From contig NW_026516665.1 in assembly GCF_025766255.1 (NCBI RefSeq), forward strand, positions 1 through 64,000: a stretch of 64,000 nucleotides of DNA. The letters run 5' to 3'. This document shows positions 35,467 to 48,673 of the stretch, one piece after another; positions within the stretch are counted from its first letter, which is position 1; the number at the start of each line of letters is the position of its first letter. The notes under the pieces are model-generated. The model was given only the letters and a program-made list of their open reading frames with translations, did no database searches and was not told where the DNA came from. Origin of the DNA: Zychaea mexicana. Taxonomy: Eukaryota; Mucoromycota; Mucoromycetes; Mucorales; Lichtheimiaceae. A program made the translations under genes and the position numbers.

Positions 35467-36656
35467 CTAGTCGTCGTCGTTTCCAGTTTCTTCGCCCTCA
35501 ATGTCAAAGAGATAATGAAAGTGCAAGATCAGGTATTTCACGATCGTTTGGTGATGGCCTAGATTGGACATGGTTGTTGCAAACGAGGCTGGACCTGGCG
35601 CTGGCTGCAGCAATGTCGGTCCGAACACAATAGCGAGGTTTGTTGCATACATGTGATTGGTCGCTTCGAGATCCGTCACACTGTATATATATATATATGT
35701 AAAAGAGTGGCAGCATAGAAATAAATGAGTCCCTTTGGGTGCTTATCTTTTTTTAGTAGCCCTCTCTCTCTCTCTCTCTCTCTATTTGGGCAAGCCGTCT
35801 CTTATTTACATGACAAAGTGTTCGACGAGCCGCTTCAGCAGCGTGTAATTGGGGTCCGGAAGCTTCTGAAGAACCTGCTTGATCAGGTAAACCCGTTGGT
35901 CGTGATCCTCAGACGCTGTTGTGAGTGTGACATAAACATAAAAAGAACGTGTTATGATTGCCTTGCTACATGGTCTTCCTAGAGTGTAAAGAGAGTCTTT
36001 CTTACCTGCCGCATGGATGAACTCATCATAGTAGGTGTGTGTCATTAAAGAACCGGGTATATTACGCAAGAATTGCTTGAATGCATCCGCCACCACGTTA
36101 ATGTCTGCCCACTGCGGATCGCTCAGGTCCACCTTGCGCATATCCGCATTGAACGCGGCCTTGAGCTGCTCTACCACAGAGCCCGTGCCAGCTGTGCGAT
36201 AGATGCCCACCTCCTCGAGCCCTCGCTTTTCGATTTCTGCAATGCACTTTTCCGCAAGCAGTGGCACCGAACCATCATCCATCAGCACAACAAGATCTAC
36301 GCCGTACACAGACTTTCTTGTGTTCGTCACCGCTGCTGCTGCTGACGTTCCACAACCCGTATTGGAAGAACCTTCTTCACCAAACCGACTGTTGCGCTGC
36401 TGCTCGTTGCTTTCAGACGCAAGCACACTGCGTCGTTTGACTGTTCCCTCTCGCGCCGCATTATTGATTTGTTGCATCCAGTCGTGCATGTCCTCCCAGT
36501 TCGTGGCTTGGAACAAATATTGACCGCCTTCCTCGGTCACTATCCGGAACACGTGATCGCGTTTGGTATATGCGCTAGCCACCGAGGTTGTGGAATGAAT
36601 AAGGTTTATCACCGTGGATGCCTTTGCAGTCTGAAACTGAACCGAGTAAGTGGGAT

Positions 36657-36688
<32 letters not shown>

Positions 36689-39600
36689 GAAGATGTTGTT
36701 GTTACTGCTGCTGCTATTGCTGATGACGATGATGAAGAGAGGGCTGGACGCAAACCGCGGAATAATGAGTTGAGTTTTGGCAAATGTTGCTGCTGCTGTT
36801 GCTGAAGACCATGCTTATGACTTTTGCGCTCCTGCTTTTCCAAATATCGCGCTTGCTCGATTTGTCGTTTCTGTAGCTTGTGTTGCAAATCACGCCACTC
36901 CTTGTCTATCCGGTCCCGCTCTTTGATATCCCGCTTGAGCTTTTCGAGCTGCTCGCTGACGAGTTTGCTAAACACTCCTTGTTGTAGTTTCGTTGAGCCA
37001 CTGCGGATAGGCGGCATGCTGCTTCCACTCCCTCCTTGCTTGTTCTCCTTGACGGCACACTCCTTGAGTTCCTTCCAGGTAGACTTGCGCATATCCGGAC
37101 TGATGATGAACGAAAGATAGCCTTGTGCTGCTGCTGCTGCTGCTGCTGCTTCGCCTCCATCTGGACCGACCGACTGATGTCGTTGTTCCTCCAGATCCAT
37201 CTGTGCGTTCATCACCAATTGCAGAAAATGAAACACATAGCGCCGTTTATCAAAGTTGATCATGTGCTCATTCTGGTTGTGCGTGTCTGGAACCGCCGCA
37301 CACAACTCAAGCATCCGATCAAAGACCCATCCTACACTCGGGACCAGTACCATACTGTCGGCTGTGATCGTCTGTTGCACATGGCTGAGTAAACTTTCCA
37401 ACGTATCCAGCTGCATCTGTCCGTATCGACGTCCAACTTGCATCCATGCGCGCGAAAACAACCGCACTTCAGGACTAATCAGCGCACTTGCAATTGCATA
37501 TTCAACAAATCCTGGCACACGTCGCGGTCGATCCTCGACATCCCTGAGTTCTGGAAACAACGCCATCCGCTCAGTCGCCGACTTGCTCATCACAACCATC
37601 TGCAGAAATGTGTCGATCCGTTGCACACGTGTCTGAAAATCAATGTTACGCGGTGTGATCTCATGGATGACCCAGCTGCGGATAATAAAGTGCATGCAGT
37701 ACAGATACTGGATGGAGCTAGGGAACGCCAGCAGCAGGTCATCGGCCGAAAATGCGGATGGTGACACAATGGAACGGCGGGCGCCCTCGATCGCTGTAAA
37801 AATATCAGACACCATGACATCATCTGCTGGGATATGATAGTCGGTAGGCTGGGCCGTTGGCGCATCTCGCACAGGCGACAGTGTCTTTGACATGGGCGGT
37901 GAATGCGATGCTTTGTGGGACGGCAGCCATGCATACAAGTCGCTCGACTGTGCCTCAAACACATCAAACGTCTGAATCCAATCCTGCAGCGTCACCGACG
38001 CGAACAATTGCCGCACGCTTTGGTCTGCTTGTTTCAGCAGCGTTGCTGCAGACTGCTGATCAACGAGGCTGTGCGCGCCCATTGCGTTATCGTCCAGGGG
38101 CTGCGCCGATAATGTGAATGCCATTGATTTGCGTGTGCCTTGCGCTATCGCCGTGCGAAAACCTTGTGTTCCACTCGTCAATTGCTTGTACAACTCGTCC
38201 ACTTTCCGACTGCAGCCTGTGTCATAGTCGATCGCTTTTAGGTCGTAGCTCGGTGATAGGATCTTGTGGATAAAGTGTTTTCGTAGTTCTTGAAGCTGTC
38301 GGCCAATGTGTGCTGCTGTTGTCAAAGCCGTCTGCTCATCTGTCGTTGTTGTCGTTGCTGCTTGCTGTTGTTGAATAACCGAACGCCATTCCTCCAAAGC
38401 GTCCTGCGCCTGCTTCAGAAAGCGACCGACGTGATTCAAGATCTCAATCTCGTCAACAAAGTCGTAAAAGTGCTCTTCAATCCAGTGCAGCATGAGATTC
38501 ACCACGCGTAACTGGATCGAAGCAACCGTACGCCAGTCAAAGTCAGCTGATGTGCTGCTACTGCTATTATTGCTGGTGCTTGTTGCTGTTGTTGCTGTTG
38601 TTGTGCTGCTACTGCTTCTTGTTGTGGATGTTGCTTGAAATACACTTTCAAGCATGCTCGTCTTTTGTTGCTTGGCACGGCGTCCAGCTGCTACTGCCCC
38701 CGTGAACATTTCGCGCAATAGCTCCAACAGCTCCACGACAGAACAAAAGCTGCGATAGGTCACAAAGAACGCATTCGTGTACTCTTCTTCGTCCAATGCC
38801 AAATGATGAGCGCTAAACTGCTGTTCCACTAGCCTCGTTGGAAGCTGCCAATGTTCGCGCATGTCCACGTTGTACCGCGACACGCCATTGACCAGGATAT
38901 CCACCAACCGTTCCAACCGACCCGCCTTGACGTTGACAAAGATCGGCGTACCATCATTGTCCTTGCTGTTGTTGTTCTCTGACGCCATCAATCGCGTCGC
39001 ATCGTCGTCCCTTTGTAGTGCTTCGTTTGGCGTCATGCTATTGATCGTACCTGATCGTGACCGTATCCCCGAGCTGCCCTTTTCTGCCAGCGCCAAGAAC
39101 CCGCTTGACGTACTCTTTTTCAATGGCTGCTTCCTTGTCACCGAGTCATCGGCCTGCACCAATGTGGAAGCCTTGAGTATCAAGTTGCCATTCTCTACAA
39201 TCAGCATCCAGTCATTCGGACCTCTCTCCCTGCGCTGCATCGCATCCAGGATTGCTTTGGCCGAATAGCTCCCGTGTCGATGGGAAATCAATGAGCCGAG
39301 CCATGTCTTACTGTGAAGCGAGTCGAGGTAGCTGTCTGAATATTCCTCGCTCTTTTTGATGCTGCTACTGCTACTGCTGTTGATCGTTTCCGTGTCGCCG
39401 CCAACGACACCACTCCCTGCGCCGCCGGGCGGAAAGCTGTACGTTCGTCGCCGGAACATTTTGCGATTGGTTACACGGGGCGACGATCGAGCATGTTCTG
39501 GTGCTGCGGGACGAGGCACAGTCGTTGCGCTGGAGGGCGTGCCAGGTGGCTCCTCTGATTTGATGCTCTGGAATGAGGCCTTTTTACGCACATGAAATCG

Positions 39601-42011
39601 TGGAGATGTCGTCCACGACGATGCATCTTGGCCGTGTTGGTGATGATGATGAGGGTGTTGATGCGATTGAAATAAGGTGTACCCTTCTAGAACCTCTGGA
39701 AATGTCAATGTGGCTGAGGAAGGCGGCGCCACATCTGTTCCGTGCAACGAGTCAAATTTGCGATGTCGATCATAGCTCTGGCCAAAGATCCGAGGTTCGC
39801 ATGCCTGCGAGCATTCTTGCAAGTACTTGAAATCGTGCGGCACGGAGATAAAGTCGGTGACAGAATGCTCGAAAAAGGCTTGTAGAGGACCAACCACCTT
39901 GAACGGAGGAGGAGGTGCCTGCCCTCCTCCTCCTTCTTCTTCTTCGTTACTATCTCTTTTGTGCAACGCTTTCCAGATGCCCAGGCTTTGGCGTACGGCA
40001 TCATAAATCAGCCGATATTTTGAAAAATTGACTGTTCCCTTTCCACTATCATCTTCATCCTTGACGTGCTTTCGAAGACGATCCACCGCTTGCCGAAGCG
40101 TGCCAAAGAAGGGCAGTCCTTGCAGCTCGCTGTTCCGTGGCGGATCCATAATCCGAGCAAATGCATCAATGGCAGCTTTCTTCTCCCATTCATCGATCCA
40201 CATGTCCTGCGCAAAGAACCCATACTCTGCGAGCTTGTCCACCCAATGCTGCGTCACCGTAGCTACTAAGCCTCGATTCACTGATTTCCATGACTCCTTG
40301 AGTCGGATCACACCTAGCGAGCAAATCCCTGTGGCAACAGCGCACCAACCCGTCATATCGCCTAGCTTGGTCAAAGCGATGCCCACGCGAATCCAATGCT
40401 CAAGCAGCAACGATCGTGTCAGCGTCGTGTTGTCGTTTTCCATACCAATCATATCTTCTTGCTGCGAATCGATCAGGATGTGGTGTCGTATTAGCTTTGT
40501 TAGGAAATGCGGCGATGCAGTTGTGAACACTAGCGAGTTGATCACCTGTGGCGATGTTTGTGGACGTGGCACATAGGAAAGCGGACTTGTCAGTGTGGTC
40601 TCGTGCTGTCGATGCTGCGAAAAGTGGAACCAATAGATTTGCTCAGCAAAGCTCAGTGGATCGATGGTCAGGAACAAGGATGGCGTCAGACCCGTGATCA
40701 ACATGTTTGACAGGTTGACTGAGCTAGGTCTTCGAGCGACATGCGATCTTCTGAATCCGGGTATATCCTCGACAGTCCCAATGCCTTTATCGTCACCGCC
40801 ATCGCCATCATCATCATCATCATCATCATCGTATGTTTTTGCCATTATTGCCGCTGTTGCTGTCTGTACTACAACGGCAGCAGCAGCAGACGATGATTCT
40901 GCACCAGCCTCGTCACCATTGCGTGTAACAGTGGCAAGCACCAATTGCTTGATCTGTGCGCTTCGTTTTCGTACAGCAGTGTCAACACTCTCGCTCGCTT
41001 CCAGCGTCTCAAGAATAGATATCATGCCATTCGCCATTTCACCCACTACATCCTGCGCAAAATGCGTGCAGTAGACTTGGAAAATGTCGACAAGACGGCC
41101 GCACACGTGAGGTGTATGTGACACGTACGCTTTGAAAATATCAAGCACGGTTGCAGTGCTGGTAAACATGGGGAATGTGAGTAGAAAAGCATTCATATAT
41201 TCCTCGTCCAGTGGATCATGCACTAGCAGCTCGTGGATGAATGCCCCAACTGTCCCTCCTTGCACAATGCGTCGTCCACCGGTGCCGCTAGCATCCTCGA
41301 TGACGTGCAACTGTGTATCGTCACGAGGTAGCCGTTCTTCTTTGTCTTCTTTGCTGATTGTAATCCGCGGCAGTCCGACTTGAGATTCAAAAGCATTCAA
41401 CCATGCTGACTGTACGTCAGCAGAGATGGCCGTGTACACGCGTTGCTCGCCGTCTTCCATCGTGAGTGCCAAGCCGTCGCCACGTTTTTCCACCTGCAGC
41501 TTGTCGAGGGGGATTCTGCAATCCTCCTGCCAGTGGAACCGTGGTGAGATGCAGGTGCTGATGATGAGCATGTCTGTAAATATCAGTAGACCGACGCGGT
41601 GCTGATCCTTATTGATGAACATGGCTCCATAGATATAATTGTCGCGGAGTTGTTCGTTGTTAAAGAGTTCGGCAGGATGGTGAATAACCAGGGGCTCCTC
41701 TCGTTGTGGTTGTGGTTGTGGTTGTGGTTGTGGTTGTGGTTGTTGTTGTTGCTTTTGTTGACGATGGTGTTTGGGCGACGAAACGAGTGATCGGAGCGGC
41801 GACTCCGATGACAGCTTGTACAGATAGAGTTTATGCCCACGCAGAACAATGCGATACAGCTTCCACCCGCGGTGATTGTGTGCCTTGTGAAACGCTCGGA
41901 AGTCGGCCTTTTTGTACAAATACCCTTCTTTGATGACGATAAAGCTCGTGCGTTTCTTTTCGTCTGCATCGTCTGGCGGTTGTCGTCGTTTGGCAACAGT
42001 AGCACTCGTAC

Positions 42012-42047
<36 letters not shown>

Positions 42048-42498
42048 CAGCAGCAGCAGTAGTAGTGAGGGTACTGGCAACAACATGATGGCTATCGCTA
42101 CTGTCGCCTGTTCTTGTCCGGTGCAAACCCATCATCATGGATACCGGGCGCGGGTTATTATTATTATTTTTAGCGCTTGTGTTGCTGCATGATGCTTCAA
42201 AAAACGAAGGTTCTTCAAACGATTTTGAGATCGGTCGATCGGGTGTGGATGAGGCCCGTCTGTTGGTTGACTGTGGAATGTCGATCGATAGCGGCGATCT
42301 ATGTGGAATTGAACGCGAAGACGAGGTGGATGGCGATGATTCGGCAGAACTCTCGCTGCTGTTGCTAAACAGACGGTTTTTAAAGAAGGACAAGGCGCTG
42401 GTACGATGGTCGTCAAATTTGTTGCTGATGTTATTGTTGCTGTTGCTACCTGACGCTTTTGACTTTCTTGACTTCATCGCCCAATCTTGAGTTATCAT
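35467..42498 (-). CDS. Giant Ras/Rho regulator: PH, RasGEF-like x2, PH, RhoGAP (Bem2-like)
   Basis: Minus-strand exons 42498-36006, 35915-35810 and 35680-35467 give about 2270 residues. A disordered N-terminus with Thr, Ser and Gln-Pro runs is followed by a PH-like domain split by a Gln-Pro insert (about 190-375). RasGEF module 1 begins with an N-motif near DEEYMNAFLLTFPMF (about 430-450) and has a catalytic-like part opening LTIDPLSFAEQIYWFHFSQH. Module 2 has its own N-motif EEEYTNAFFVTYRSFCSVV and a more diverged GEF-like part. A coiled region, a second PH domain and a C-terminal RhoGAP domain (finger Arg in GIYRTAG; ATNHMYATNLAIVFGPTLL) follow. Yeast Bem2 has the same order of a RasGEF-like region, PH and RhoGAP and controls Rho1/Cdc42 during polarity and wall growth. 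The first intron is 90 bases and in frame, so it looks open. Confidence 0.9.
35762..35784. repeat. CT dinucleotide run inside the last Bem2-like intron
   Basis: On the coding (minus) strand it is an AG repeat within the 129-base final intron (35809-35681). A TA run at 35683-35700 lies directly before the acceptor. It has length-polymorphism potential only. Confidence 0.7.
36655..36730. repeat. Coding GCT/CTG microsatellite (poly-Ala)
   Basis: Runs of GCT encode alanine tracts in the Bem2-like protein near its second PH domain. Similar coding triplet runs occur at 37123-37150, 40807-40830 (Asp), 41702-41745 (Gln-Pro) and 42009-42060 (Thr). They are in frame and probably length-polymorphic. 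Confidence 0.7.
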
Positions 42499-42953
42499 GT
42501 AAAGCTCCTAAATTAGTTTGGTTTGTCCAAGTGACAGTTGAGATTCTTGAAGCAACAAAAGAGAATGGAGAGCCTTTTTACCCTCAATAGTCAAACTGAT
42601 TCTATCCCTATAAGGTTGTAAAGAAGATATTAAAAGGGAACAAGAAAGCGAAAGAGAGAGCGAAATAAAAAGAAAAAGAATATGAGACACAATCAACTCC
42701 TGAACGGGTGTTCGGATTTTGGGTTGAATAGGATTTCATTTTTCGTGTACAGTTTCGATTCAACGAAGGGGTGGAAAAATGCGTGATTTGTTATGCTGAC
42801 AACTATACTGTAACACTGGAAGGGGAAAGGGCGTGAAGAGGGGTTGGAGAGCAGAGAAAGAGAGAGAATAGACAGAGAGAGTGTGTGGAACCTTTTGATG
42901 GATGGGATCATCCAAGCGATATTCCTTTATATAAAAATGTACATATTACTTAT
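42499..42953. other. Spacer between two minus-strand genes
   Basis: About 450 bases holding the Bem2-like promoter side and the PRPP synthetase 3' side. CT/GA-rich tracts occur near 42620-42680 and 42830-42890. No gene is seen. Confidence 0.45.
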
Positions 42954-44828
42954 TTAATCGACATGATTGAACAAGTAGCTGACACTCTCGCCGTTGTGCT
43001 ATGGTAGGATTTAGAATGTTCCGATCAGTAAATGCTATCTTTAGAACGTACTATCTTCTACAGGCGCAAATCACTTACTGTTCGTCTTATTGCTTCAGCA
43101 ACCGTAGCCGAGATATCAATCACTTCCAACTTGCTGCATCTCTCCCGCTTCTCTTTGGGAATAGGGAACGTGTTGGTGACGACAAGCTATATAAAAGAAT
43201 TCGTCAGAATTTTCTTTAGCATGTACGCATGCATTACGTCCGTTTCTCTCTTTCTCTTTTGTACAACCACACTTACCTTGTATACACTATCGCAATTCTG
43301 AATCTTTTCGCAGGCATCACCGCTCAAGACACCATGAGTCGCGATAATGTATACCTTGGCTGCACCACACTTGTTGACCAAGTGGTCGGCTGCATCCAAA
43401 AATGTGCCACAGTTATCCACCATGTCATCCTACATAGAACAATTGCCTCGGTTACTGCCACTGTTGCTAACCAACTCTACTTCTTTTCTTTGCAGCATTC
43501 TGGTAACCAGGCAACTTACTGTGAGGAACACAGGCTTGTCCTTGACGTCACCAACCAAGGTGATTGTGCTCTCTTCGCCGTCCGTGTTGGCTACAACAGA
43601 GACAGCTGCGTTCATGATGTCATTATTCACGCCAGCTTCATTGAGCGAAGAGATCGATGCCATCATGATATCCTCCTCCGCTTCAGTGTTGCCAATTGAA
43701 TCCTCGTCCTCCTCCGTTATGCGCACGCTTCCATTCGCCTTGGGCATGCCGCTGTAGGGTCTATTGTGACCCTGGGGTCCAGCACGTGCTCGATCCTTGT
43801 GGATAAGTGCAAAGTCAAGACGGAGTGCGTCTGCAAGTGAGGTCACTCTATAAATTTTAATAAAAGAAAAAAGGGCAGCATTCAGCATCCCCTTCCTCCT
43901 CCTCTTTTTCTTTTTCGCTTTCATCAGTCCTCTTTTACCTCTTGGCACCACCAGCATTTTTGCTCACCACGACACCCTCTTGCCAATCGGGAACGTTCTG
44001 AGTGATCCATTTTGCGATACTGGGTTCAGCATATAAGTTGTCTACAGGTCGTTGGAAGAATCCCTGCATCTGCGAAGCGTGTAAATCCATTGTCTAACGA
44101 AAAGAAAAGACACAGAAGCCCTTATTTTTAGTTTTCCTCTCGGGTTTCTTTTTGAGACAAGGATAAGGAGAGGATAATTAAAATGAAACTTACAATGATA
44201 TGATCAACACCTGCCACTGCTAACATGTTGGCGACCACTATTCATGCAAATACAGAGAGAGAGAAAAAAAAAAGAGACAAGAAGCTTATCTCAGCCTCCT
44301 TGTATACATATACCCAGCACAAAGTCTTTTCCACGCGACACACCGAGCAACGGTACACATACGTTTGGCAGTAATGCAAGTTCTTCCTTTTCGTTTGCTT
44401 TGCTTGCAGTAAGGGAAATATGGCAAGACGGCTGTGATACGTTTGGCTGAGCCAATACGGGCCGCTTGAATCATAATGCACAATTCAATAATATTGTCGT
44501 TCATGTCTTGGGACCCTGACTGAATAATAAACACATCTTCGTTACGAATGGAAACGCCTAAAATGTTTTAAGGAGAATCGACGTATAGCACGCGCACAAG
44601 CGATAAACACACAATGAAGTTCGTGAGCATTTTGCGTGGCGTTATATTGTAAAAGCAAAGGCGTATGTGTGTCTTCTCCCCTCCAGAATTACCAATTTCA
44701 ACGCTAGTTTCCTTGTTGCTGAACTTTTTGAGTTTAGTATCTGCCAAAGGCGTAGCCAATCGCTTGCTGACAAGGCCGGCGAGTTCAGGGTGTGAGGAGC
44801 CTGCCAGAACCTTGGTGTTTCTGAGCAT
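42954..44828 (-). CDS. Ribose-phosphate pyrophosphokinase with acidic insertion
   Basis: Eight minus-strand exons (44828-44693, 44557-44363, 44237-44194, 44093-43939, 43847-43520, 43429-43277, 43186-43079, 42998-42954) give 387 residues. The enzyme makes PRPP from ribose-5-phosphate and ATP for purine, pyrimidine, His and Trp synthesis. Visible motifs are [65 protein letters not shown], the PRPP loop [10 protein letters not shown] and the terminal [13 protein letters not shown]. An insertion of about 70 residues, Asp/Glu-rich, lies between HKDRARAG and TLVGDVKDK, like the non-homologous regions of yeast Prs1 and Prs5. Those forms work in hetero-oligomers and tie to cell-wall integrity signalling. 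Deviations at NKE and in the PRPP loop suggest a regulatory-type subunit. The start at 44828 is the first ATG before the conserved domain. Confidence 0.9.
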
Positions 44829-47230
44829 TTTAAGCGTTATATATGCGTAATAATATGAAAAAAAAGAAACAGAGAAGGGGTTTAGGCTTCCGTACAAAAA
44901 GTGGGGTTGGAAGCTGGAAAAAGCCACATTTCATTCGCAGGGCGTTTATAAACCACAGTGAGTGCAGTAAAGGAAAAAATAAAATACATGCTCTCGTTTT
45001 GGGTGATACAGATTAGATCCAAACTTGGGTTCCGAACATCCGAGCATGCATCGCATATGCACACATGCCATAGCATTTCTGACATGTTATATACTCACCT
45101 TGACTTTTAATGCTACGTTACGTGGAAAATCAAACGCGCTTTCTGTCTTTCTGCGTTTCGGACCGGAACAGTGATTTTCCTCCATTTTGTGATAATTATC
45201 GGGAGAACCCCACCAGCAATTGCGGCTGCCGTGCGGTTGAATCCAACCTTGGTGCTGCCGTTGGTAGAAATAGCCTTGTAGCACTGCTGTCTGTTCCGTC
45301 GATGCTGTATTCGCGCTGATTGCTGCCATTGACAGACATGCTGCTATTGCAAGTGGTTTGCTGTTGCTGCTACTGTCGTTGTTGTTGCTCTTGAGAAGTG
45401 TATAAAGAGGGGCGAAAAACGGAAGTGTGTCGATTTCTAAGTTATTGTGTTTTGCATTGTCTTGTCACACTGTGCACACTACCTTCTTTTCTTTCTTTGC
45501 AAAAGAAGGAAGCCAAGTGCTGCTAGCAGAAGAGAAGAGCAAAACGAATAAAGCCAAACAAGAGGAAACGACGTGGTAAAAAAAAAAAAAAAAGAAGGCA
45601 ACAACGACATGTGCTGAGGAGCGGGCAGTGCAAAAACCAAGACATAATCCAAGCCCTCCGCAAGGATCAAGAAGCCCGTCAAAAGGACGTCCCTTAAGAC
45701 GGTCAAGAGGGTAAGATTATAATTTTCTCATATAAGAATCTATGATTGCTTTTATGTAGCTTCTCATTATTGACTTCTTCGGACAGAGGTGTTAGCGTAG
45801 CGAGAACCACTATTGAAGTAGAATTATCTATCTCTTTTCTTTCGAGCGAGCGAGTGTTTATGCAATACATGAGGAACCTTGACAACTGAAACCAGCAGTA
45901 GATCCCATTGTGTAAGAAGGATTTTCTCAACTATCCGGCATGGTTATCGCTCTGCCAATCATATGGTAGAAAGTGACTTCATGATGAGTGTGTACTTGCT
46001 GAATTCCCATTTGCTAAGTAGTGTCTTTACCTTTTATGATCATCATCAGCCTCCCCGTGAGCAAGTATGTTACCACCTTCATTTCTTTTACAATGACAAC
46101 GCTAACTTTCTCTCCGCTAAGCAAATATCTATTTTAGAAACAGTACATTAAATCATCCTATCAAGCTCAACTACAACCAGAGCATTCCTAATTCTACCAT
46201 TTTTCAATAATAATGAAGAGGACAGTGTACCTACTTGTGACCGAGCAATCATTATCGACGACTTGATGCTCTTGGGAATGGACCACGGCTTTTGTAAGTT
46301 GCAACTTCTTCTCTGCAAGATACTATAAAGCATTGTGTATTTCGTCTCTCTTTGGCCGTCTGCCCCGAAAACCTCAATTATATAGTTGCCTACATGTTCA
46401 GTATATGGAACAATAACTGACATGTCTTACGGAATAAAATGATCACCCAAGTGAATGTTCCTATCGCCCACTTCTACAACATGATTTTTTTTTCGGTAAC
46501 GGTCTGTGCTCTACTTGCTTTTTAACAGCTGTGGCAAACTGCCAAATTTTTGCGTGCATCTCACAATGGCCAGGAAAAAGGAAGATTGTTATATGTTGCT
46601 AATTGAGAAGGGTGATTATGGGAGTGGAGCGTGTTCAATCCGCTGCAGTATCATTGTTGTGTGTACGCCAGCGGCCGGATTAAAGATACTGCTGAAACTT
46701 TTTTCAGAATATCTTGGCTGGTCGAGTACATATGATACCATCATAATACGGGTGACTTGACATAGCATCACAGATGAAACAATGAGTATTCGTTCCTATG
46801 TACAATTTGAATGAATCTATTATATTACCGGTGGCTAATATGTTACTATAAAAACAACGGCAAGGTCGATAATTTAACCGGAACGACACGTTAGCCTTTT
46901 TTTGAATTTGAAGTCGATTTCATTGAAATGTCGTATAGAGAAATACTGAATATAGAAAGTGTACAGTACATTAAAAACAAGTTGGGCTTGGATTTCAACC
47001 ATCACATGTGAGATCCTCGGTTACTGCCGACGGAAGAAGAAGAAGAAGAATTAGAGGCACCTGAGCCCAATGTATGATAACTCCCAATAGTAGCAATCTA
47101 AGCACAGCAAATTCCCCAACAGTAGAATTAACTTTGGTGTGATCGCTCGTGCTGTATGTAGTTGGTTCACTTGCAGTCGTTAGTATCGAGACTCTTCTTC
47201 TGTCATACTATATGCTTTTTACAGAATTAC
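44829..47230. other. Gene-poor stretch with an unassigned exon-like frame
   Basis: Minus-strand frame 45329-45087 has 75 codons before a GTGAGT-like donor near 45103 and could be an upstream untranslated or alternative exon of the PRPP synthetase gene, but it cannot be joined in frame. Minus frame 46423-46148 (start MSVIVPYTEHVG, with EVFGADGQRETK) and plus frame 46506-46760 are unassigned. A 15-A run lies near 45580. Nothing else is recognised. Confidence 0.4.
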
Positions 47231-47242
47231 TAACATATTTGC

Positions 47243-47664
47243 AGGTCGCAATAAACAACACTCTGTAGATCTTTATTCGAAAGCGACTCCAAAGGAATTA
47301 GAGACAGCATATAATATATCATACAAGCCAGATGATAGAGGAATAACTTCTTACCCAGCTGCTCCAGCAATCAATCCAACTCAATTGTAAACTTAATTTC
47401 TCGTATATATGATCAATTGGATTTGTGATGGCTCTTAGTACATATGCAGCAACCAAATCGCAAGTTGTACAAGTAGCTCTTCCGTACGATACCCACAAAC
47501 GACAAGCCAGAGCCACAACCGAGCAACAATTGCAGCAGAATTATCATCATCGTCAGCCAGACACCACACACTATGTCTCAGAAGTGAAGCCTGATGGCGG
47601 CAGCAACAACGGCCAAATACACAGCAGCAACAGCATCAATTGTTCACAGAGGCTAATAAACTAG
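47243..47664 (+). pseudogene. Possible C-terminal exons of another membrane protein
   Basis: An exon-like stretch follows a TTTGCAG at about 47244 (RNKQHSVDLYSKATPKELE, ending NPTQL near 47390). A second, in another phase, follows CATATGCAG at about 47451: a Gln/His-rich tail ending in YVSEVKPDGG and a stop near 47664. The VKPDGG end recalls the tails of the two Kelch proteins at the left of the window. The two stretches do not join in phase with the splice sites I can see, and no signal peptide or propeller is found upstream. So this is either a decayed relative or a gene whose structure I cannot resolve. Confidence 0.3.
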
Positions 47665-48600
47665 GAGATGCTTAATGCTTAAAAGCACAGTGTATACGCA
47701 GCAGTAGTAGCACTCCTTCAATGGCAGTTTATTCGTACATACATGTAGTAGCACTTCTTACATTTGTTAATTCACCTGGCTCATTTACCGACCGGTTATG
47801 ATATTGTTATACATGTGCTATAAATGTCACTTATGATACCTACTATTAGTATGTGCTATGACACTTCTCTACAACAAACATGGAGGTTTTGGTATACATA
47901 GGGTTAATGAAGACAATGATTTTTTTTTTGGAAAATGACCTGAAAGTACAGTACACATTAAAAGGTCGTCAAAAGCATAAACGAGCATACAATCTGGTCT
48001 CGACAAAGATCAGTAATGAACTTTCTTTATTACAGCAGAGTAGTAGGGTTGTGTTCCCGAGATTAATTTTAATTAATATACAATGATTTTGCATGTAACA
48101 GTTTCGGTTGGACTCCATTATCATAACGAAAACCCCTCTTTTGACTCAAATAGCTTAGAACAACAGAACAATAGCATAACCGCTAACATGCAAGGAGAAC
48201 CATCGACTCTAAAGTTTGTAAGTAGTAAGTGACTGCTGAGAGGATCTCGAAATGCCCAGTACCAAAATTTCAATGATGTGTTGTCCCAATTACTACACAT
48301 CAATACTACGACATACAAATTTATCCCTTGGATAAACTCATGTGGGACAACACACAGAGAGCAGGATTTAATATAAATGTAATAACATAGGCTAATTGCT
48401 ATTCTTTTATGTAATTGCATACGATGGCGGGGTTAATTAACTTAAAAATTATTACGATCAGTTTCATGTAGGTGATAAAATGCACGGCTACCCCTTTTAA
48501 CACTTTTTTGTAGATCAGGTCGTACAGGTTCATCTAGCTCCTCTTTTCATATGTACAATATATATAAAAGACATCTGTTGTTGATGTTGTTGCTGTTGTG
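47665..48600. other. Intergenic, no gene recognised
   Basis: A/T-rich, with short unsupported frames on both strands (47880-48086 plus, 48420-48121 minus). The end holds the promoter of the small zinc-finger gene. Confidence 0.45.
48559..48570 (+). promoter_or_regulatory. TATA box of the small zinc-finger gene
   Basis: TATATATAAAAG lies about 105 bases before the ATG at 48674, a clean TATA match at a usual fungal distance. Confidence 0.5.
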
Positions 48601-48673
48601 AATCTTATCGCTTTATTTCAGTCCAGCCTCTTTCCACCGCAAGACCCAGATTTATAGTGTCTTTTAACAAATC

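Noticed and set aside
35916..36005. Coding sequence within the Bem2-like open frame
   Set aside because: It is a 90-base in-frame intron with clear donor and acceptor; removing it restores the RhoGAP domain.
45087..45329. An upstream coding exon of the PRPP synthetase gene
   Set aside because: It has a good donor but cannot be joined in frame to the conserved start, and PRS proteins normally begin where the ATG at 44828 lies.
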